Assembly: GCA_964035575.1 (NCBI GenBank)
Contig: OZ037933.1
Coordinates: 124,001 to 188,000, forward strand
Length of the DNA: 64,000 nucleotides
Direction: 5' to 3'
From: Rhynchopus sp. YZ270_cl-10
Lineage: Eukaryota; Euglenozoa; Diplonemea; Diplonemida; Diplonemidae
The translations under genes were made by a program, and so were the position numbers. The notes under the pieces were generated by a model. The model was not told where the DNA came from. It was given only the letters and a program-made list of their open reading frames with translations, and did not search any database. Shown in pieces: positions 19,450 to 31,656 of this stretch (positions are counted from its first letter, which is position 1; each line of letters begins with the position of its first letter).

Positions 19450-20750
19450 CTAGAGTTCCTCGGGATCGTGATCTTCGTCATCTGCATCCGATTCCCATTT
19501 TAGTGCTTCGGGATGCACACGCGTCAAGATCTCGGCACGGATGCACGACATCATCTGCACAAACCAGGTCCTTCCCGCGGGGTTCAGAAGGGACACCCCG
19601 CACCGACCGCTAGGGCTCAGGGCAGACTTCGGAACATATGCAACCTGTTGAAACAAAAAACAGTATACAAATAATATGCGATACTGAACTGAACTCTGTG
19701 AAGTAATTATAAAATCTTTAAGGGTTGAGGACAACCTGCGTCTGAACCTTTTTCGAAGCACAAAGGTTCGGTCGACACGGTGACAGACGATCTCCACTCG
19801 TGGGGTAGAGTGCTTGTTGATACAAAAAATACGCAACAATAGTCATACCTCCAGCTTACGGTCTGGGATGACACCCTCCTCGCACACTGCCTCAATCTGC
19901 TCTGCAGTCATCTCCATCTTCAGGAAAGCAACCTTGTCGTCGATGAGGCGGACTGCGTACAGCTCACATGGCTTATATTTGTTGCTCTTGTTCCGGTAGT
20001 GCGCTGAAATCATCTCCCCAATGATTTGAGCAACAGAGGCCTCCAGTATATTCGCAGTCGTTTCCACCCTGCCCTTCTTGTTCTTCGACAGTTTGTCCTC
20101 CCAGATGAACACAAGTTGTTCTGATGCTCCCTTGTTGCATTTTGCCACGTAAGCGTCAGCCTCACTGTTGATCTCCAGCCCGGCGAACTTGAACCCGATT
20201 GGTTGGGAGCGAGCGTGAACTCCTCGTCATCATCGAACCCACACAAGATCAGCAGTCGCACGGCCAACGCATCCACGCCCTTCTCCGACGCCGGATCCAC
20301 TATCAAGGTTCCATCGGGATTCACGATGTCCACCGCGTGGTGGCGGAGGACTCTCTGCAGCTTCATGAAGGTGGCGCCGACACTCTTCTTCACGTAGGGA
20401 CGTGCCTCTTTGTGAATATCATTCAGGCCCAGATCCCACCTTCCTTTCACGATGTCGTCCCTTCTGGCAGGGCACTCGGCAAACACTCGCTCTTCGGGCA
20501 ACAGGTAGGCGTTCTGGAGGTTCGACTTGGTGAACCCGAGACCACTCATAAACTGCACATCGCAAAAGGGTTCCACCCACTTGAGGTGCCATTTGCTGGT
20601 GGGGTGAAGTCCGTCGTTCTGATCTGGCTTCCGAAAGTGGGTCAGGTCAATCTTCTTGTTGCTCTCGCGTGACAGCATAGGGGTAACTGAGAGCGCCCGC
20701 GAGACATGTGATGGTGCCCTGATGATACGTGCAAACAGGTTACGATGCAT
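19450..20750 (-). pseudogene. PD-(D/E)XK nuclease-like gene, copy 1 (broken)
   Basis: The N-terminus (MHRNLFARIIRAPSHVSRAL) is Arg/Ser-rich and amphipathic like a mitochondrial targeting sequence. The middle has a likely PD-(D/E)XK core: LEINSEADAYV, then LVFIWEDKLSKNKKG with a Glu-x-Lys, then a helix SVAQIIGEMISAHY. This resembles nuclease domains found at the ends of crinkler/RHS-type proteins. A 204-bp GT-AG intron (19645-19848) precedes a final exon ending in an acidic tail (DADDEDHDPEEL). The coding sequence is not continuous in one frame, so I call it broken, with about one break. All three copies share this, so it predates the duplication. Confidence 0.5.
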
Positions 20751-20844
20751 TGTGTGTTTGTGTTGTTACTAGTAAACCTGTTGGTGATGATGCTGTATGG
20801 GAGGAAGGAGGATGAGTGAGGGGAGATTAATAAAGAGGGGCTTT

Positions 20845-21105
20845 TTAGTTGTTATATGACGACAGCGGGTGGGTTTGTTGCCGCCATGGCTATATTCGGG
20901 GGGTGGGAGGCAGAAGACGTGTCAGCCTTCTTGTTGCCCACCTTCGCAATAGGTGTTGATAGCTCTGTGCATTGTCATCTCTGGATGACCCACGTGCACA
21001 CGCCACCCGTTCTTTGAACATGTCGGATGGTGCTTTGAAGCTGACAACAAAAACGAAGTGAAGTTGAAAGTGCACGCCTCTGGGATGGCACGTACAGAAA
21101 CGAAC
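20845..21105 (-). promoter_or_regulatory. variant upstream module before LRR paralogue 4 region
   Basis: It contains TTAGTTGTTATATGACGACA, then a middle (GGGTTTGTTGCCGCCATGGC) that differs from the NTF2-type module, then the shared CTCTGTGCATTG segment and an intergenic block. The same variant recurs at about 35265-35605. It lies just upstream of the nuclease-like gene on the minus strand. Confidence 0.35.
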
Positions 21106-21159
21106 ACAACAACTCCATCACCGCTTCTTGTGCTGCTCTGCTACCCTGGGTTGGCAATC

Positions 21160-22209
21160 CTAGGTTTCTGAAGCCTTTGCGTGCCAGATCTGCGTCTCTG
21201 ATGCGCCGCTTCTCCTGCCGCTCCGCTCTTCGCTAGGGTGTCCTTCGAGACGTCTGTGACCTTGCACCCATTCGATAGTCGTCATACTGCACCACGACAG
21301 GAAGGCGTTCTGTATCTCCGTGACAGCGGTCTCTTCAGGCAGTGTGATCGTTGTCAATGAGGTGCACTCCTTCAGGAAGCCATCCCCTATGTTCCTGACA
21401 GCGCTGAGACCAGAAAGATCGAGTGTCGTCAACCCACTGCACCACCACAGGAACTTTTCGCCCATTACCATGACAGACCTGAGATCAGAGAGATCGAGTG
21501 TCGCCAACCCACTGCATCCCCACAGAAAGTTGTTGCCTATAACCCTGACAGAGCTGAGATCAGAGAGATCAAGTGTGGTCAACTTGCTGCACCCGAACAG
21601 GAACTCGTTGCCTATGACCGTGACCTTGCTGAAGCCAGAGAGAACGAGTGTTGTCAATCCACTGCACCCGAACAGGAAGTTGTTGCCTATCTCCGTGACA
21701 GCACTCTCTTCAGGCAGTGTGATCGTTTTCAATGAGGCGCACATCGTGAGGAAGCCATCCCCTATGTTCCTGACAGAGCTGAGACCAGAGAGATCAAGTG
21801 TCTTCAACCCACTGCACCCCTTCAGGAAGTCGTTGCCTATCTCCTCGACGTCGCTTTGTTCAGGAAGAGTGATTGTCGTCAACCAAGTGTGGTGCGCGAG
21901 GAAGCCATCCCCTCTGTTGCTGAGGGCGTTGGACCAAGAGAGATCCATTGTCGGGCATTGAATCTCGCGCCTCTCGCGCAGAGTCATCTCGATCGTGTTG
22001 CCCTCGCTCAGTTGCATCATGTCGTCTCGGTCGCACAGAGGTTTCCCCCCGAACAGCAATGTGAAGGTGTCTGCTTTGATCCCCACTGCAGCCGCCACCT
22101 GACTGCACACGTATTCTATTGGGGTCATCTTGGGCGTGCGGTCTTCTCCCATGCTCACATCCATTTCGAAAGGGTGTTGTTCCCCACGGTACAGCACATA
22201 CAGCTGCAT
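21160..22209 (-). CDS. ubiquitin-like/BspA-type LRR protein, paralogue 4
   Basis: 349 residues, near-identical to paralogue 2 including the RER insertion and the set of LRR units; visible differences include GGKPLC for GGEPLC and DFLTMCA for DFLSMCA-type changes. The stop is the ancestral TAG without the MITE. It is the only full LRR copy between the first and second NTF2-containing units, and it is missing from the later 5,747-bp units, which shows that those units arose by a junction that deleted it. Confidence 0.85.
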   Translation of the reverse strand: MQLYVLYRGEQHPFEMDVSMGEDRTPKMTPIEYVCSQVAAAVGIKADTFTLLFGGKPLCDRDDMMQLSEGNTIEMTLRERREIQCPTMDLSWSNALSNRGDGFLAHHTWLTTITLPEQSDVEEIGNDFLKGCSGLKTLDLSGLSSVRNIGDGFLTMCASLKTITLPEESAVTEIGNNFLFGCSGLTTLVLSGFSKVTVIGNEFLFGCSKLTTLDLSDLSSVRVIGNNFLWGCSGLATLDLSDLRSVMVMGEKFLWWCSGLTTLDLSGLSAVRNIGDGFLKECTSLTTITLPEETAVTEIQNAFLSWCSMTTIEWVQGHRRLEGHPSEERSGRRSGASETQIWHAKASET

Positions 22210-23331
22210 TGTTGTGTCTCTCTGTGTGGTGTGGTGTTGTGATGAATGGGGACACTCCTCGCACTCGTACGATGCCAGCCTCATGAAAACAAAGAGAAGA
22301 GGAAGGGGCGGGGGTTACATCTGCGTTCTTCCACGTCCACACAGTGGACTACCTATGGGAAGGGGGAACTTAATTCCGGAGTTCCGAAAAAGGGAGAGTA
22401 CCAACTCCACCCCGTTTGACCTCTGTCTAACTTGCCCTTTGCGAGAAGGAGTCCACCGTGCAAGTGCAAACCCCCGTTCTTTAAACATGTCGGGTGGCTT
22501 TGAAGCTCACAACACAAACGAAGCTATGTTGAACGTGCAGGCCTCTGGGATGGCACGTACAGAAACGAAAAGAGAAAAAATATAAAAGAACAGAGAAACC
22601 CAAATGAAAGAATAATGGAAAACGGAGGCTTGAAACCAGACAGGTCTGCACAGATGGAGGCAACTGATACAAAAGCAATCTTGAGCACCTGCAGTGCCTT
22701 GCTGTGCACACCCATCAGAACAAAACAACAAATAAGCTAGAGGAAGTAAGCGATGAAAAGGCTTCTGCTGCACAAGAAGTGCAGACAAACCATGTATCAA
22801 TGGGGTGGGATGAATGCACCTCGCCATCACGAGACACAGACATCTGACAAAACACATGTTCTGCACATGGATCAAAGGGTGACGAAGACAACAACACAAC
22901 AAGAACTGTCCAGTGAGGCAGCATCCTTTTCTTGAAGCCACCAAGAAAGACACAAACCACACCAGCGCAGTTGCAAACAGTGTGCAGTTGCCCTCATGAC
23001 ACAGCCCAAGTACACGCAGAGCAAATCAAATTAGTTCGGTGAAAAATGCAGGCAAAAGAGCAAAGGTGCAACTGCTTCTGCACACAGAGGCAACACATCA
23101 AGAAACAAGAAGGAAGGGATAGGGAAGTTAAAAGCGTGCACGTGGTGCGGAATAAAATAAAGGTTTGTAAGAGCTAAGGCCATGATGTGAAATGAGATAC
23201 AAAGTCGAAGGTGAAAAAATGCAAATGAAAATGAAAAAGAAACAAAATCGTAATGCAAGGTGAGGTTGGCCTTGGCTTCAGCATTCGAAGAAGCAAATAC
23301 CACGAACAGCACACCTGCCAACAGTGCAACG

Positions 23332-23688
23332 CTACAGCTTCTTGACCAGCATGTGAGTGATCTTCCCTGCAGAGTTGAAGGTGACTGTGTGCTGCAGCTT
23401 CATCTTCAGAAACAGCCACTCACACTTGAGCTGGCGTGTCGCAACACCAGGCTTCACAAAGCGCCAAGGATCCTCCCTGATCAGCTTCACGTCCTCCTTG
23501 TCCTCGCTCTGCCACTTCTTCAGGATCTTCGCCTTTCCCTTGTAGGTGCCGGACCCAATCAATCCAGGCACGTCGATCACTGTCTCATCGGTCACGAACA
23601 GATCCACGGCTTCGGCACTCTTCTTAGCGGTGCGCAGGTCCACAAAGCGTGTGGCAAGGTCGACAACGTTCACATCAGACAGGGACAT
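23332..23688 (-). CDS. NTF2-like small protein, copy 2
   Basis: 118 residues with the same predicted sequence as copy 1; one synonymous base difference is visible. It lies in tandem unit A with the same GT-rich leader and upstream module. The surrounding DNA differs from copy 1 by small indels, for example about 16 bp missing near 22977, so the coding region is better conserved than its flanks. Confidence 0.7.
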   Translation of the reverse strand: MSLSDVNVVDLATRFVDLRTAKKSAEAVDLFVTDETVIDVPGLIGSGTYKGKAKILKKWQSEDKEDVKLIREDPWRFVKPGVATRQLKCEWLFLKMKLQHTVTFNSAGKITHMLVKKL

Positions 23689-24151
23689 TGTGCTTTTCAA
23701 GGAAAGGGTGGTGTGTGTGTCGTGTGGAGTGATGATACTCTGTGAGGCGGGTGTGTGTGTGTGGTGCTTTTTTGTTGTTATATGACGACAGCGGGAGGGA
23801 GGCAGTTCAGGTTCACCCACCTCCCTGCGGCCAAAAGAAGCAGATCACACCGTTCGTTTCTTCCACCTTCGCAATAGGTGTCGATAGCTCTGTGCATTGT
23901 TATCTCGGGATGACACACGTAGGATACCAGCCGCAGGAAAACAAAGAGAAGAAGGGGCGGGGGGGGATACATTTGAGTTCTTCCAAGTCCACGTGCACAC
24001 CTCACCCGTTCTTTGAACATGTCGGGTGGTGCTTTGAAGCTCACAACAAAAACGAAGTGAAGTTTAAAGTGCACGCTTCTGGGATGGCACGTACAGAAAC
24101 GAACACAACAACTCCATCACGCCCTTCTTGTGCCCTGGGTTGGCAATCATA

Positions 24152-24303
24152 CACAGTAGCCAGTTTGAGCCGGAGACCGTCAAAATTTGACGTTCTTTGG
24201 GAGAGCATACGCTCTCCCGTTTGGTATAGCGTATGGGAGAGCAAATCTGAACCTGTATTAGCGTCAACTTTGGAAGCTCTCCCACATCGAACTGTCCATC
24301 GTG
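24152..24303. mobile_element. mariner-like MITE, copy in tandem unit A
   Basis: Same 152-bp element, TA flanks and position at the LRR stop as the copy at 16914-17065, with a few base differences (CACAGTAGCC at the left end). Shared insertion site means it was inserted once and copied with the unit. Confidence 0.8.
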
Positions 24304-25268
24304 TAGGTTTCTGAAGCCTTTGCGTGCCAGGTCTGCGTCTCTGATGCGCCGCTTCTCCTGCCGCTCCGCTCTTCGCTAGGGTGTCCTTCGAGACGTCTGT
24401 GACCTTGCACCCATTCGATATTCGTCATACTGCACCACGACAGGAAGGCGTTCTGTATCTCCGTGACAGCACTCTCTTCAGGCAGTGTGATCGTTGTTAA
24501 TGACCTGCACATCGTGAGGAAGCCATCCCCTATGTTCCTGACAGAGATGAGACCGGAGAGATCAAGTGTCTTCAATCTTGTGCACCACTCCAGGAAGTAG
24601 TCGCCTATCTCCGTGACAGAGCTGAGATCAGAGAGATCGAGTGTCGTCAACTCACTGCACCCCTTCAGGAAGTCGCTGCCTATAACCATGACGTTGCTGA
24701 GACCAGAGAGATGTAGTGTTGTCAAGAAATAGCAGCTACACAGGAAGTCATTACCTATCTCCGTGACAGCACTCTCTTCAGGCAGTGTGATCGTTTTCAA
24801 TGAGGTGCACTCCTTCAGGAAGCCATCCCCTATGTTCCTGACGGAGGTGAGACCAGAGAGATCGAGTGTCGTCAACCCACTGCACCCCTTCAGGAAGTCG
24901 TTGCCTATCTCCTCGACGTCGCTTTGTTCAGGAAGAGTGATTGTCGTCAACCAAGTGTGGTGCGCGAGGAAGCCATCCCCTCTGTTGCTGAGGGCGTTGG
25001 ACCAAGAGAGATCCATTGTCGGGCATTGACTCTCGCGCAGAGTCATCTCGATCGTGTTGCCCTCGCTCAGTTGCATCATGTCGTCTCGGTCGCACAGAGG
25101 TTCCCCCCCGAACAGCAATGTGAAGGTATCTGCTTTGATCCCCACTGCAGCCGCCACCTGACTGCACACGTATTCTATTGGGGTCATCTTGGGCGTGCGG
25201 TCTTCTCCCATGCTCACATCCATTTCGAAAGGGTGTTGTTCCCCACGGTACAGCACATACAGCTGCAT
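24264..25268 (-). CDS. ubiquitin-like/BspA-type LRR protein, paralogue 5
   Basis: 334 residues: ubiquitin-like head without the RER insertion, about seven LRR units, basic tail and the 14-residue extension that reads into the MITE. It corresponds to paralogue 3 but lacks that gene's internal duplicated segment, and its head matches paralogue 1 at the RER site, so gene conversion or deletion has mixed features among paralogues. Confidence 0.85.
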   Translation of the reverse strand: MQLYVLYRGEQHPFEMDVSMGEDRTPKMTPIEYVCSQVAAAVGIKADTFTLLFGGEPLCDRDDMMQLSEGNTIEMTLRESQCPTMDLSWSNALSNRGDGFLAHHTWLTTITLPEQSDVEEIGNDFLKGCSGLTTLDLSGLTSVRNIGDGFLKECTSLKTITLPEESAVTEIGNDFLCSCYFLTTLHLSGLSNVMVIGSDFLKGCSELTTLDLSDLSSVTEIGDYFLEWCTRLKTLDLSGLISVRNIGDGFLTMCRSLTTITLPEESAVTEIQNAFLSWCSMTNIEWVQGHRRLEGHPSEERSGRRSGASETQTWHAKASETYTMDSSMWESFQS

Positions 25269-25588
25269 TGTTGTGTCTCTCTGTGTGGTGTGGTGTTGTG
25301 ATGAATGGGGACACTCCTCGCACGCTCTTCATCCAAGCTGTGCCGATAGAGTCCACAGCACGGTGCACTCGAACAGGCCAACTCCTTCGCGGCATGCGTC
25401 ACGCACTTCTACGCATGCCACGGCTTTTCAATACCGCAGCACGGCCGACTATGGGTGGGTCGATGAAAACAAAGAGAAGAGGAAGGGGCGGGGGTTACAT
25501 TTGCGTTCTTCCACGTCCACACAGTGGACTACCTATGGGAAGGCTTGTGGTGGGGTGTATACGGAAAAATGGACAAAATTTTAGTGAC

Positions 25589-25909
25589 TTAAATTTTCGC
25601 AATGACACTGGCAGTTGGCTTCAAGGCTTCTAAGGTCTCGTCAATCTTCTCCTCACTCACCTTCTTCTTCTTCAACTCCCGTCCCAGCTCACTTCGCATC
25701 TTCTCGTCAATGCCTGCAAAGTGCGCCATCATCATGTGGTAGATCTTTTGGTGTAGTGTAGTGCTGATAACAAAGACCCTGTCAAACGGTAGCTTCAACT
25801 CCTTGTTCATCAGCATGTTCCCCATCACTGTACTCTTCCCACACCCAGAAGGGCCAACTGACACCATTTGAGTATTCATCCTCCTCAGGTGCCTCATTCC
25901 TCTGAACAT
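25589..25909 (-). pseudogene. fossil packaging-ATPase-like fragment, copy 2
   Basis: Same translation as the copy at 18505-18825, in tandem unit A between the LRR gene and the nuclease-like gene. Partial and broken; older than the tandem duplication. Confidence 0.4.
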
Positions 25910-26639
25910 AATTGTGTATCATTTTCAATCAGAAAATGCAGCTGAACAACACATCAAGTCTCGAGAAGCTCCTTCTTGATATTGGTAGACTGAAGGACTC
26001 TATGGAGCATGGAGTCCTTCAGTCTCGGTACACAGGTAAAATTTTCCCCCAAAAAAACCTACCCCACCACCAGTACACAAACCCGGTGTATAAGTCGGCC
26101 TGTGCAAAAGTCCGATCCTGAGCCCAAATCTGCCCGGACTTATACACGGGTCATGGGGGTCGGACTCCTGCCCGGGGTAGGTACCCACAAAAACAGTACC
26201 TACAGTACCTACGTACACAGTGTTCAACTTTTACAAGGCGGGGAAAATTTTTTTGGGGGCTGATTCGCACTTTTTCCGCACTTTTTCCGAACTTATTCGC
26301 ACTTTTCCCGCACTTTCTGCTCCCCCCCTTTCAGCCACACCAACACAGTGTTCAACTTTTACAAGGAGGGAAAATTTTTTTTGGGGGCTGATTCGCACTT
26401 TTTCCGCACTTTTTGCTCCCCCTTGCCTTCAGCCACACCAACGAATCCCTGAATCCAATTAACGTACCAGCAGGATAGGCAAACCCTAGCATACAAAAAA
26501 TAACTTACAAAAGAGAGAGAAAAAGTGACGTTGAAACTGCAGACACCTCTTGGTGGACGCACGTACTTTTACTACGTGGGTAATCTAAGAATCACGAGAC
26601 TTTATTTGCGATACATGTCATTTGCACTATTCCGGCAGG

Positions 26640-27942
26640 CTAGAGTTCCTCGGGATCGTGATCTTCGTCATCTGCATCTGATTCCCATTTTAGTGCTTCG
26701 GGATGCACACGCGTCAAGATCTCGGCACGGATGCACGACATCATCTGCACAAACCAGGTCCTTCCCGCGGGGCTCAGAAGGGACACCCCGTACCGACCGC
26801 TAGGGCTCAGGGCAGACTTCGGAACATATGCAACCTGTTGAAACAAAAAACAGTATACAAATAATATGCGATACTGAACTGAACTCTGTGAAGTAATTAT
26901 AAAATCTTTAAGGGTTGAGGACAACCTGCGTCTAAACCTTTTTCGAAGCACAAAGGTTCGGTCGACACGGTGACAGATCTCCACTCGTGGGGTAGAGTGC
27001 TTGTTGATACAAAAAATACGCAACAATAGTCATACCTCCAGCTTACGGTCTGGGATGACACCCTCCTCGCACACTGCCTCAATCTGCTTTGCAGTCATGT
27101 CCATCTTGAGGAAAGCAACCTTGTCGTCGATGAGGCGGACTGCGTACAGCTCACATGGCTTCTTTTTGTTGCTCTTGTTCCGGTAGTGCGCTGAAATCAT
27201 CTCCCCAATGATTTGAGCAACAGAGGCCTCCAGCATATTCGCAGTCGTTTCCACCCTGCCCTTCTTGTTCTTCGACAGTTTGTCCTCCCAGATGAACACA
27301 AGTTGTTCTGATGCTCCCTTGTTGCATTTTGCCACGTAAGCGTCAGCCTCACTGTTGATCTCCAGCCCGGCGAACTTGAACCCGATTGGTTGGGAGCGAG
27401 CGTGAACTCCTCGTCATCATCGAACCCACACAAGATCAGCAGTCGCACGGCCAACGCATCCACGCCCTTCTCCGACGCCGGATCCACTTCTTCATCAAGG
27501 TTTCATCGGGATTCACGATGTCCACCGCGTGGTGGCGGAGGACTCTCTGCAGCTTCATGAAGGTGGCGCCGACACTCTTCTTCACGTAGGGACGTGCCTC
27601 TTTGTGAATATCATTCAGGCCCAGATCCCACCTTCCTTTCACGATGTCGTCCCTTCTGGCAGGGCACTCGGCAAACACTCGCTCTTCGGGCAACAGGTAG
27701 GCGTTCTGGAGGTTCGACTTGGTGAACCCGAGACCACTCATAAACTGCACATCGCAAAAGGGTTCCACCCACTTGAGGTGCCATTTGCTGGTGGGGTGAA
27801 GTCCGTCGTTCTGATCTGGCTTCCGAAAGTGGGTCAGGTCAATCTTCTTGTTGCTCTCGCGTGACAGCATAGGGGTAACTGAGAACGCCCGCGAGACATG
27901 TGATGGTGTCCTGATGATACGTGCAAACAGGTTACGATGCAT
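26640..27942 (-). pseudogene. PD-(D/E)XK nuclease-like gene, copy 2 (broken)
   Basis: Same domain order and intron as copy 1 with a few substitutions, such as KKKPCEL for KYKPCEL. It is more degraded than copy 1, with about two breaks. The targeting-like N-terminus and the WEDK core are still recognisable. Confidence 0.5.
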
Positions 27943-28024
27943 TGTGTGTTTGTGTTGTCACTAGTAAACCTGTTGGTGATGATGGTGTATGGGAGGAAGG
28001 AGGATGAGTGAAGGGAGATTACTA

Positions 28025-28075
28025 AAGAGGGGGTTTTTGATAAATAAACATTTTTTACGGGTTACATCTGCGTTC
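28025..28075. other. founding junction of the tandem array (A/B boundary)
   Basis: Upstream of the nuclease-like gene the sequence departs from copy 1 at GGGTTTTTGATAAATAAACA and enters GGGTTACATCTGCGTTCTTC, which belongs to the region upstream of LRR paralogue 4. The short AT-rich filler between the two is not found at 20840. The same junction recurs at about 33772-33822. Confidence 0.75.
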
Positions 28076-29078
28076 TTCCACGTCCACACAGTGGACTACC
28101 TATGGGAAGGGGCTACTTAATTCCGGAGTTCCGAAAAAGGGAGAGTACCAACTCCACCCCGTTCGACCTCTGTCTAACTTGCCCTTTGCGAGAAGGAGTC
28201 CACCGTGCAAGTGCACACCCCCGTTCTTTGAACATGTCGGGTGGCTTTGAAGCTCACAACACAAACGAAGCTATGTTGAACGTGCAGGCCTCTGGGATGG
28301 CACGTACAGAAACGAAAAGAGAAAAAATATAAAAGAACAGAGAAACCCAAATGAAAGAATAATGGAAAACGGAGGCTTGAAACCAGACAGGTCTGCACAG
28401 ATGGAGGCAACTGATACAAAAGCAATCTTGAGCACCTGCAGTGCCTTGCTGTGCACACCCATCAGAACAAAACAACAAATAAGCTAGAGGAAGTAAGCGA
28501 TGAAAAGGCTTCTGCTGCACAAGAAGTGCAGACAAACCATGTATCAATGGGGTGGGATGAATGCACCTCGCCATCACGAGACACAGACATCTGACAAAAC
28601 ACATGTTCTGCACATGGATCAAAGGGTGACGAAGACAACAACACAACAAGAACTGTCCAGTGAGGCAGCATCCTTTTCTTGAAGCCACCAAGAAAGACAC
28701 AAACCACACCAGCGCAGTTGCAAACAGTGTGCAGTTGCCCTCATGACACAGCCCAAGTACACGCAGAGCAAATCAAATTAGTTCGGTGAAAAATGCAGGC
28801 AAAAGAGCAAAGGTGCAACTGCTTCTGCACACAGAGGCAACACATCAAGAAACAAGAAGGAAGGGATAGGGAAGTTAAAAGCGTGCACGTGGTGCGGAAT
28901 AAAATAAAGGTTTGTAAGAGCTAAGGCCATGATGTGAAATGAGATACAAAGTCGAAGGTGAAAAAATGCAAATGAAAATGAAAAAGAAACAAAATCGTAA
29001 TGCAAGGTGAGGTTGGCCTTGGCTTCAGCATTCGAAGAAGCAAATACCACGAACAGCACACCTGCCAACAGTGCAACG

Positions 29079-29435
29079 CTACAGCTTCTTGACCAGCATG
29101 TGAGTGATCTTCCCTGCAGAGTTGAAGGTGACTGTGTGCTGCAGCTTCATCTTCAGAAACAGCCACTCACACTTGAGCTGGCGTGTCGCAACACCAGGCT
29201 TCACAAAGCGCCAAGGATCCTCCCTGATCAGCTTCACGTCCTCCTTGTCCTCGCTCTGCCACTTCTTCAGGATCTTCGCCTTTCCCTTGTAGGTGCCGGA
29301 CCCAATCAATCCAGGCACGTCGATCACTGTCTCATCGGTCACGAACAGATCCACGGCTTCGGCACTCTTCTTAGCGGTGCGCAGGTCCACAAAGCGTGTG
29401 GCAAGGTCGACAACGTTCACATCAGACAGGGACAT
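29079..29435 (-). CDS. NTF2-like small protein, copy 3
   Basis: 118 residues, identical to copy 2, in tandem unit B with the same leader. See copy 1 for the fold assignment. Confidence 0.7.
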   Translation of the reverse strand: MSLSDVNVVDLATRFVDLRTAKKSAEAVDLFVTDETVIDVPGLIGSGTYKGKAKILKKWQSEDKEDVKLIREDPWRFVKPGVATRQLKCEWLFLKMKLQHTVTFNSAGKITHMLVKKL

Positions 29436-29898
29436 TGTGCTTTTCAAGGAAAGGGTGGTGTGTGTGTCGTGTGGAGTGATGATACTCTGTGAGGCGGGTG
29501 TGTGTGTGTGGTGCTTTTTTGTTGTTATATGACGACAGCGGGAGGGAGGCAGTTCAGGTTCACCCACCTCCCTGCGGCCAAAAGAAGCAGATCACACCGT
29601 TCGTTTCTTCCACCTTCGCAATAGGTGTCGATAGCTCTGTGCATTGTTATCTCGGGATGACACACGTAGGATACCAGCCGCAGGAAAACAAAGAGAAGAA
29701 GGGGCGGGGGGGGATACATTTGAGTTCTTCCAAGTCCACGTGCACACCTCACCCGTTCTTTGAACATGTCGGGTGGTGCTTTGAAGCTCACAACAAAAAC
29801 GAAGTGAAGTTTAAAGTGCACGCTTCTGGGATGGCACGTACAGAAACGAACACAACAACTCCATCACGCCCTTCTTGTGCCCTGGGTTGGCAATCATA

Positions 29899-30050
29899 CA
29901 CAGTAGCCAGTTTGAGCCGGAGACCGTCAAAATTTGACGTTCTTTGGGAGAGCATACGCTCTCCCGTTTGGTATAGCGTATGGGAGAGCAAATCTGAACC
30001 TGTATTAGCGTCAACTTTGGAAGCTCTCCCACATCGAACTGTCCATCGTG
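29899..30050. mobile_element. mariner-like MITE, copy in tandem unit B
   Basis: Offset by 5,747 bp from the unit A copy and apparently identical to it, at the stop codon of LRR paralogue 6. Confidence 0.8.
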
Positions 30051-31015
30051 TAGGTTTCTGAAGCCTTTGCGTGCCAGGTCTGCGTCTCTGATGCGCCGCT
30101 TCTCCTGCCGCTCCGCTCTTCGCTAGGGTGTCCTTCGAGACGTCTGTGACCTTGCACCCATTCGATATTCGTCATACTGCACCACGACAGGAAGGCGTTC
30201 TGTATCTCCGTGACAGCACTCTCTTCAGGCAGTGTGATCGTTGTTAATGACCTGCACATCGTGAGGAAGCCATCCCCTATGTTCCTGACAGAGATGAGAC
30301 CGGAGAGATCAAGTGTCTTCAATCTTGTGCACCACTCCAGGAAGTAGTCGCCTATCTCCGTGACAGAGCTGAGATCAGAGAGATCGAGTGTCGTCAACTC
30401 ACTGCACCCCTTCAGGAAGTCGCTGCCTATAACCATGACGTTGCTGAGACCAGAGAGATGTAGTGTTGTCAAGAAATAGCAGCTACACAGGAAGTCATTA
30501 CCTATCTCCGTGACAGCACTCTCTTCAGGCAGTGTGATCGTTTTCAATGAGGTGCACTCCTTCAGGAAGCCATCCCCTATGTTCCTGACGGAGGTGAGAC
30601 CAGAGAGATCGAGTGTCGTCAACCCACTGCACCCCTTCAGGAAGTCGTTGCCTATCTCCTCGACGTCGCTTTGTTCAGGAAGAGTGATTGTCGTCAACCA
30701 AGTGTGGTGCGCGAGGAAGCCATCCCCTCTGTTGCTGAGGGCGTTGGACCAAGAGAGATCCATTGTCGGGCATTGACTCTCGCGCAGAGTCATCTCGATC
30801 GTGTTGCCCTCGCTCAGTTGCATCATGTCGTCTCGGTCGCACAGAGGTTCCCCCCCGAACAGCAATGTGAAGGTATCTGCTTTGATCCCCACTGCAGCCG
30901 CCACCTGACTGCACACGTATTCTATTGGGGTCATCTTGGGCGTGCGGTCTTCTCCCATGCTCACATCCATTTCGAAAGGGTGTTGTTCCCCACGGTACAG
31001 CACATACAGCTGCAT
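30011..31015 (-). CDS. ubiquitin-like/BspA-type LRR protein, paralogue 6
   Basis: 334 residues with a translation identical to paralogue 5, in tandem unit B, including the MITE-derived C-terminal extension. Confidence 0.85.
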   Translation of the reverse strand: MQLYVLYRGEQHPFEMDVSMGEDRTPKMTPIEYVCSQVAAAVGIKADTFTLLFGGEPLCDRDDMMQLSEGNTIEMTLRESQCPTMDLSWSNALSNRGDGFLAHHTWLTTITLPEQSDVEEIGNDFLKGCSGLTTLDLSGLTSVRNIGDGFLKECTSLKTITLPEESAVTEIGNDFLCSCYFLTTLHLSGLSNVMVIGSDFLKGCSELTTLDLSDLSSVTEIGDYFLEWCTRLKTLDLSGLISVRNIGDGFLTMCRSLTTITLPEESAVTEIQNAFLSWCSMTNIEWVQGHRRLEGHPSEERSGRRSGASETQTWHAKASETYTMDSSMWESFQS

Positions 31016-31335
31016 TGTTGTGTCTCTCTGTGTGGTGTGGTGTTGTGATGAATGGGGACACTCCTCGCACGCTCTTCATCCAAGCTGTGCCGATAGAGTC
31101 CACAGCACGGTGCACTCGAACAGGCCAACTCCTTCGCGGCATGCGTCACGCACTTCTACGCATGCCACGGCTTTTCAATACCGCAGCACGGCCGACTATG
31201 GGTGGGTCGATGAAAACAAAGAGAAGAGGAAGGGGCGGGGGTTACATTTGCGTTCTTCCACGTCCACACAGTGGACTACCTATGGGAAGGCTTGTGGTGG
31301 GGTGTATACGGAAAAATGGACAAAATTTTAGTGAC

Positions 31336-31656
31336 TTAAATTTTCGCAATGACACTGGCAGTTGGCTTCAAGGCTTCTAAGGTCTCGTCAATCTTCTCCT
31401 CACTCACCTTCTTCTTCTTCAACTCCCGTCCCAGCTCACTTCGCATCTTCTCGTCAATGCCTGCAAAGTGCGCCATCATCATGTGGTAGATCTTTTGGTG
31501 TAGTGTAGTGCTGATAACAAAGACCCTGTCAAACGGTAGCTTCAACTCCTTGTTCATCAGCATGTTCCCCATCACTGTACTCTTCCCACACCCAGAAGGG
31601 CCAACTGACACCATTTGAGTATTCATCCTCCTCAGGTGCCTCATTCCTCTGAACAT
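31336..31656 (-). pseudogene. fossil packaging-ATPase-like fragment, copy 3
   Basis: Unit B copy, same translation as the copies at 18505 and 25589. Partial and broken. Confidence 0.4.
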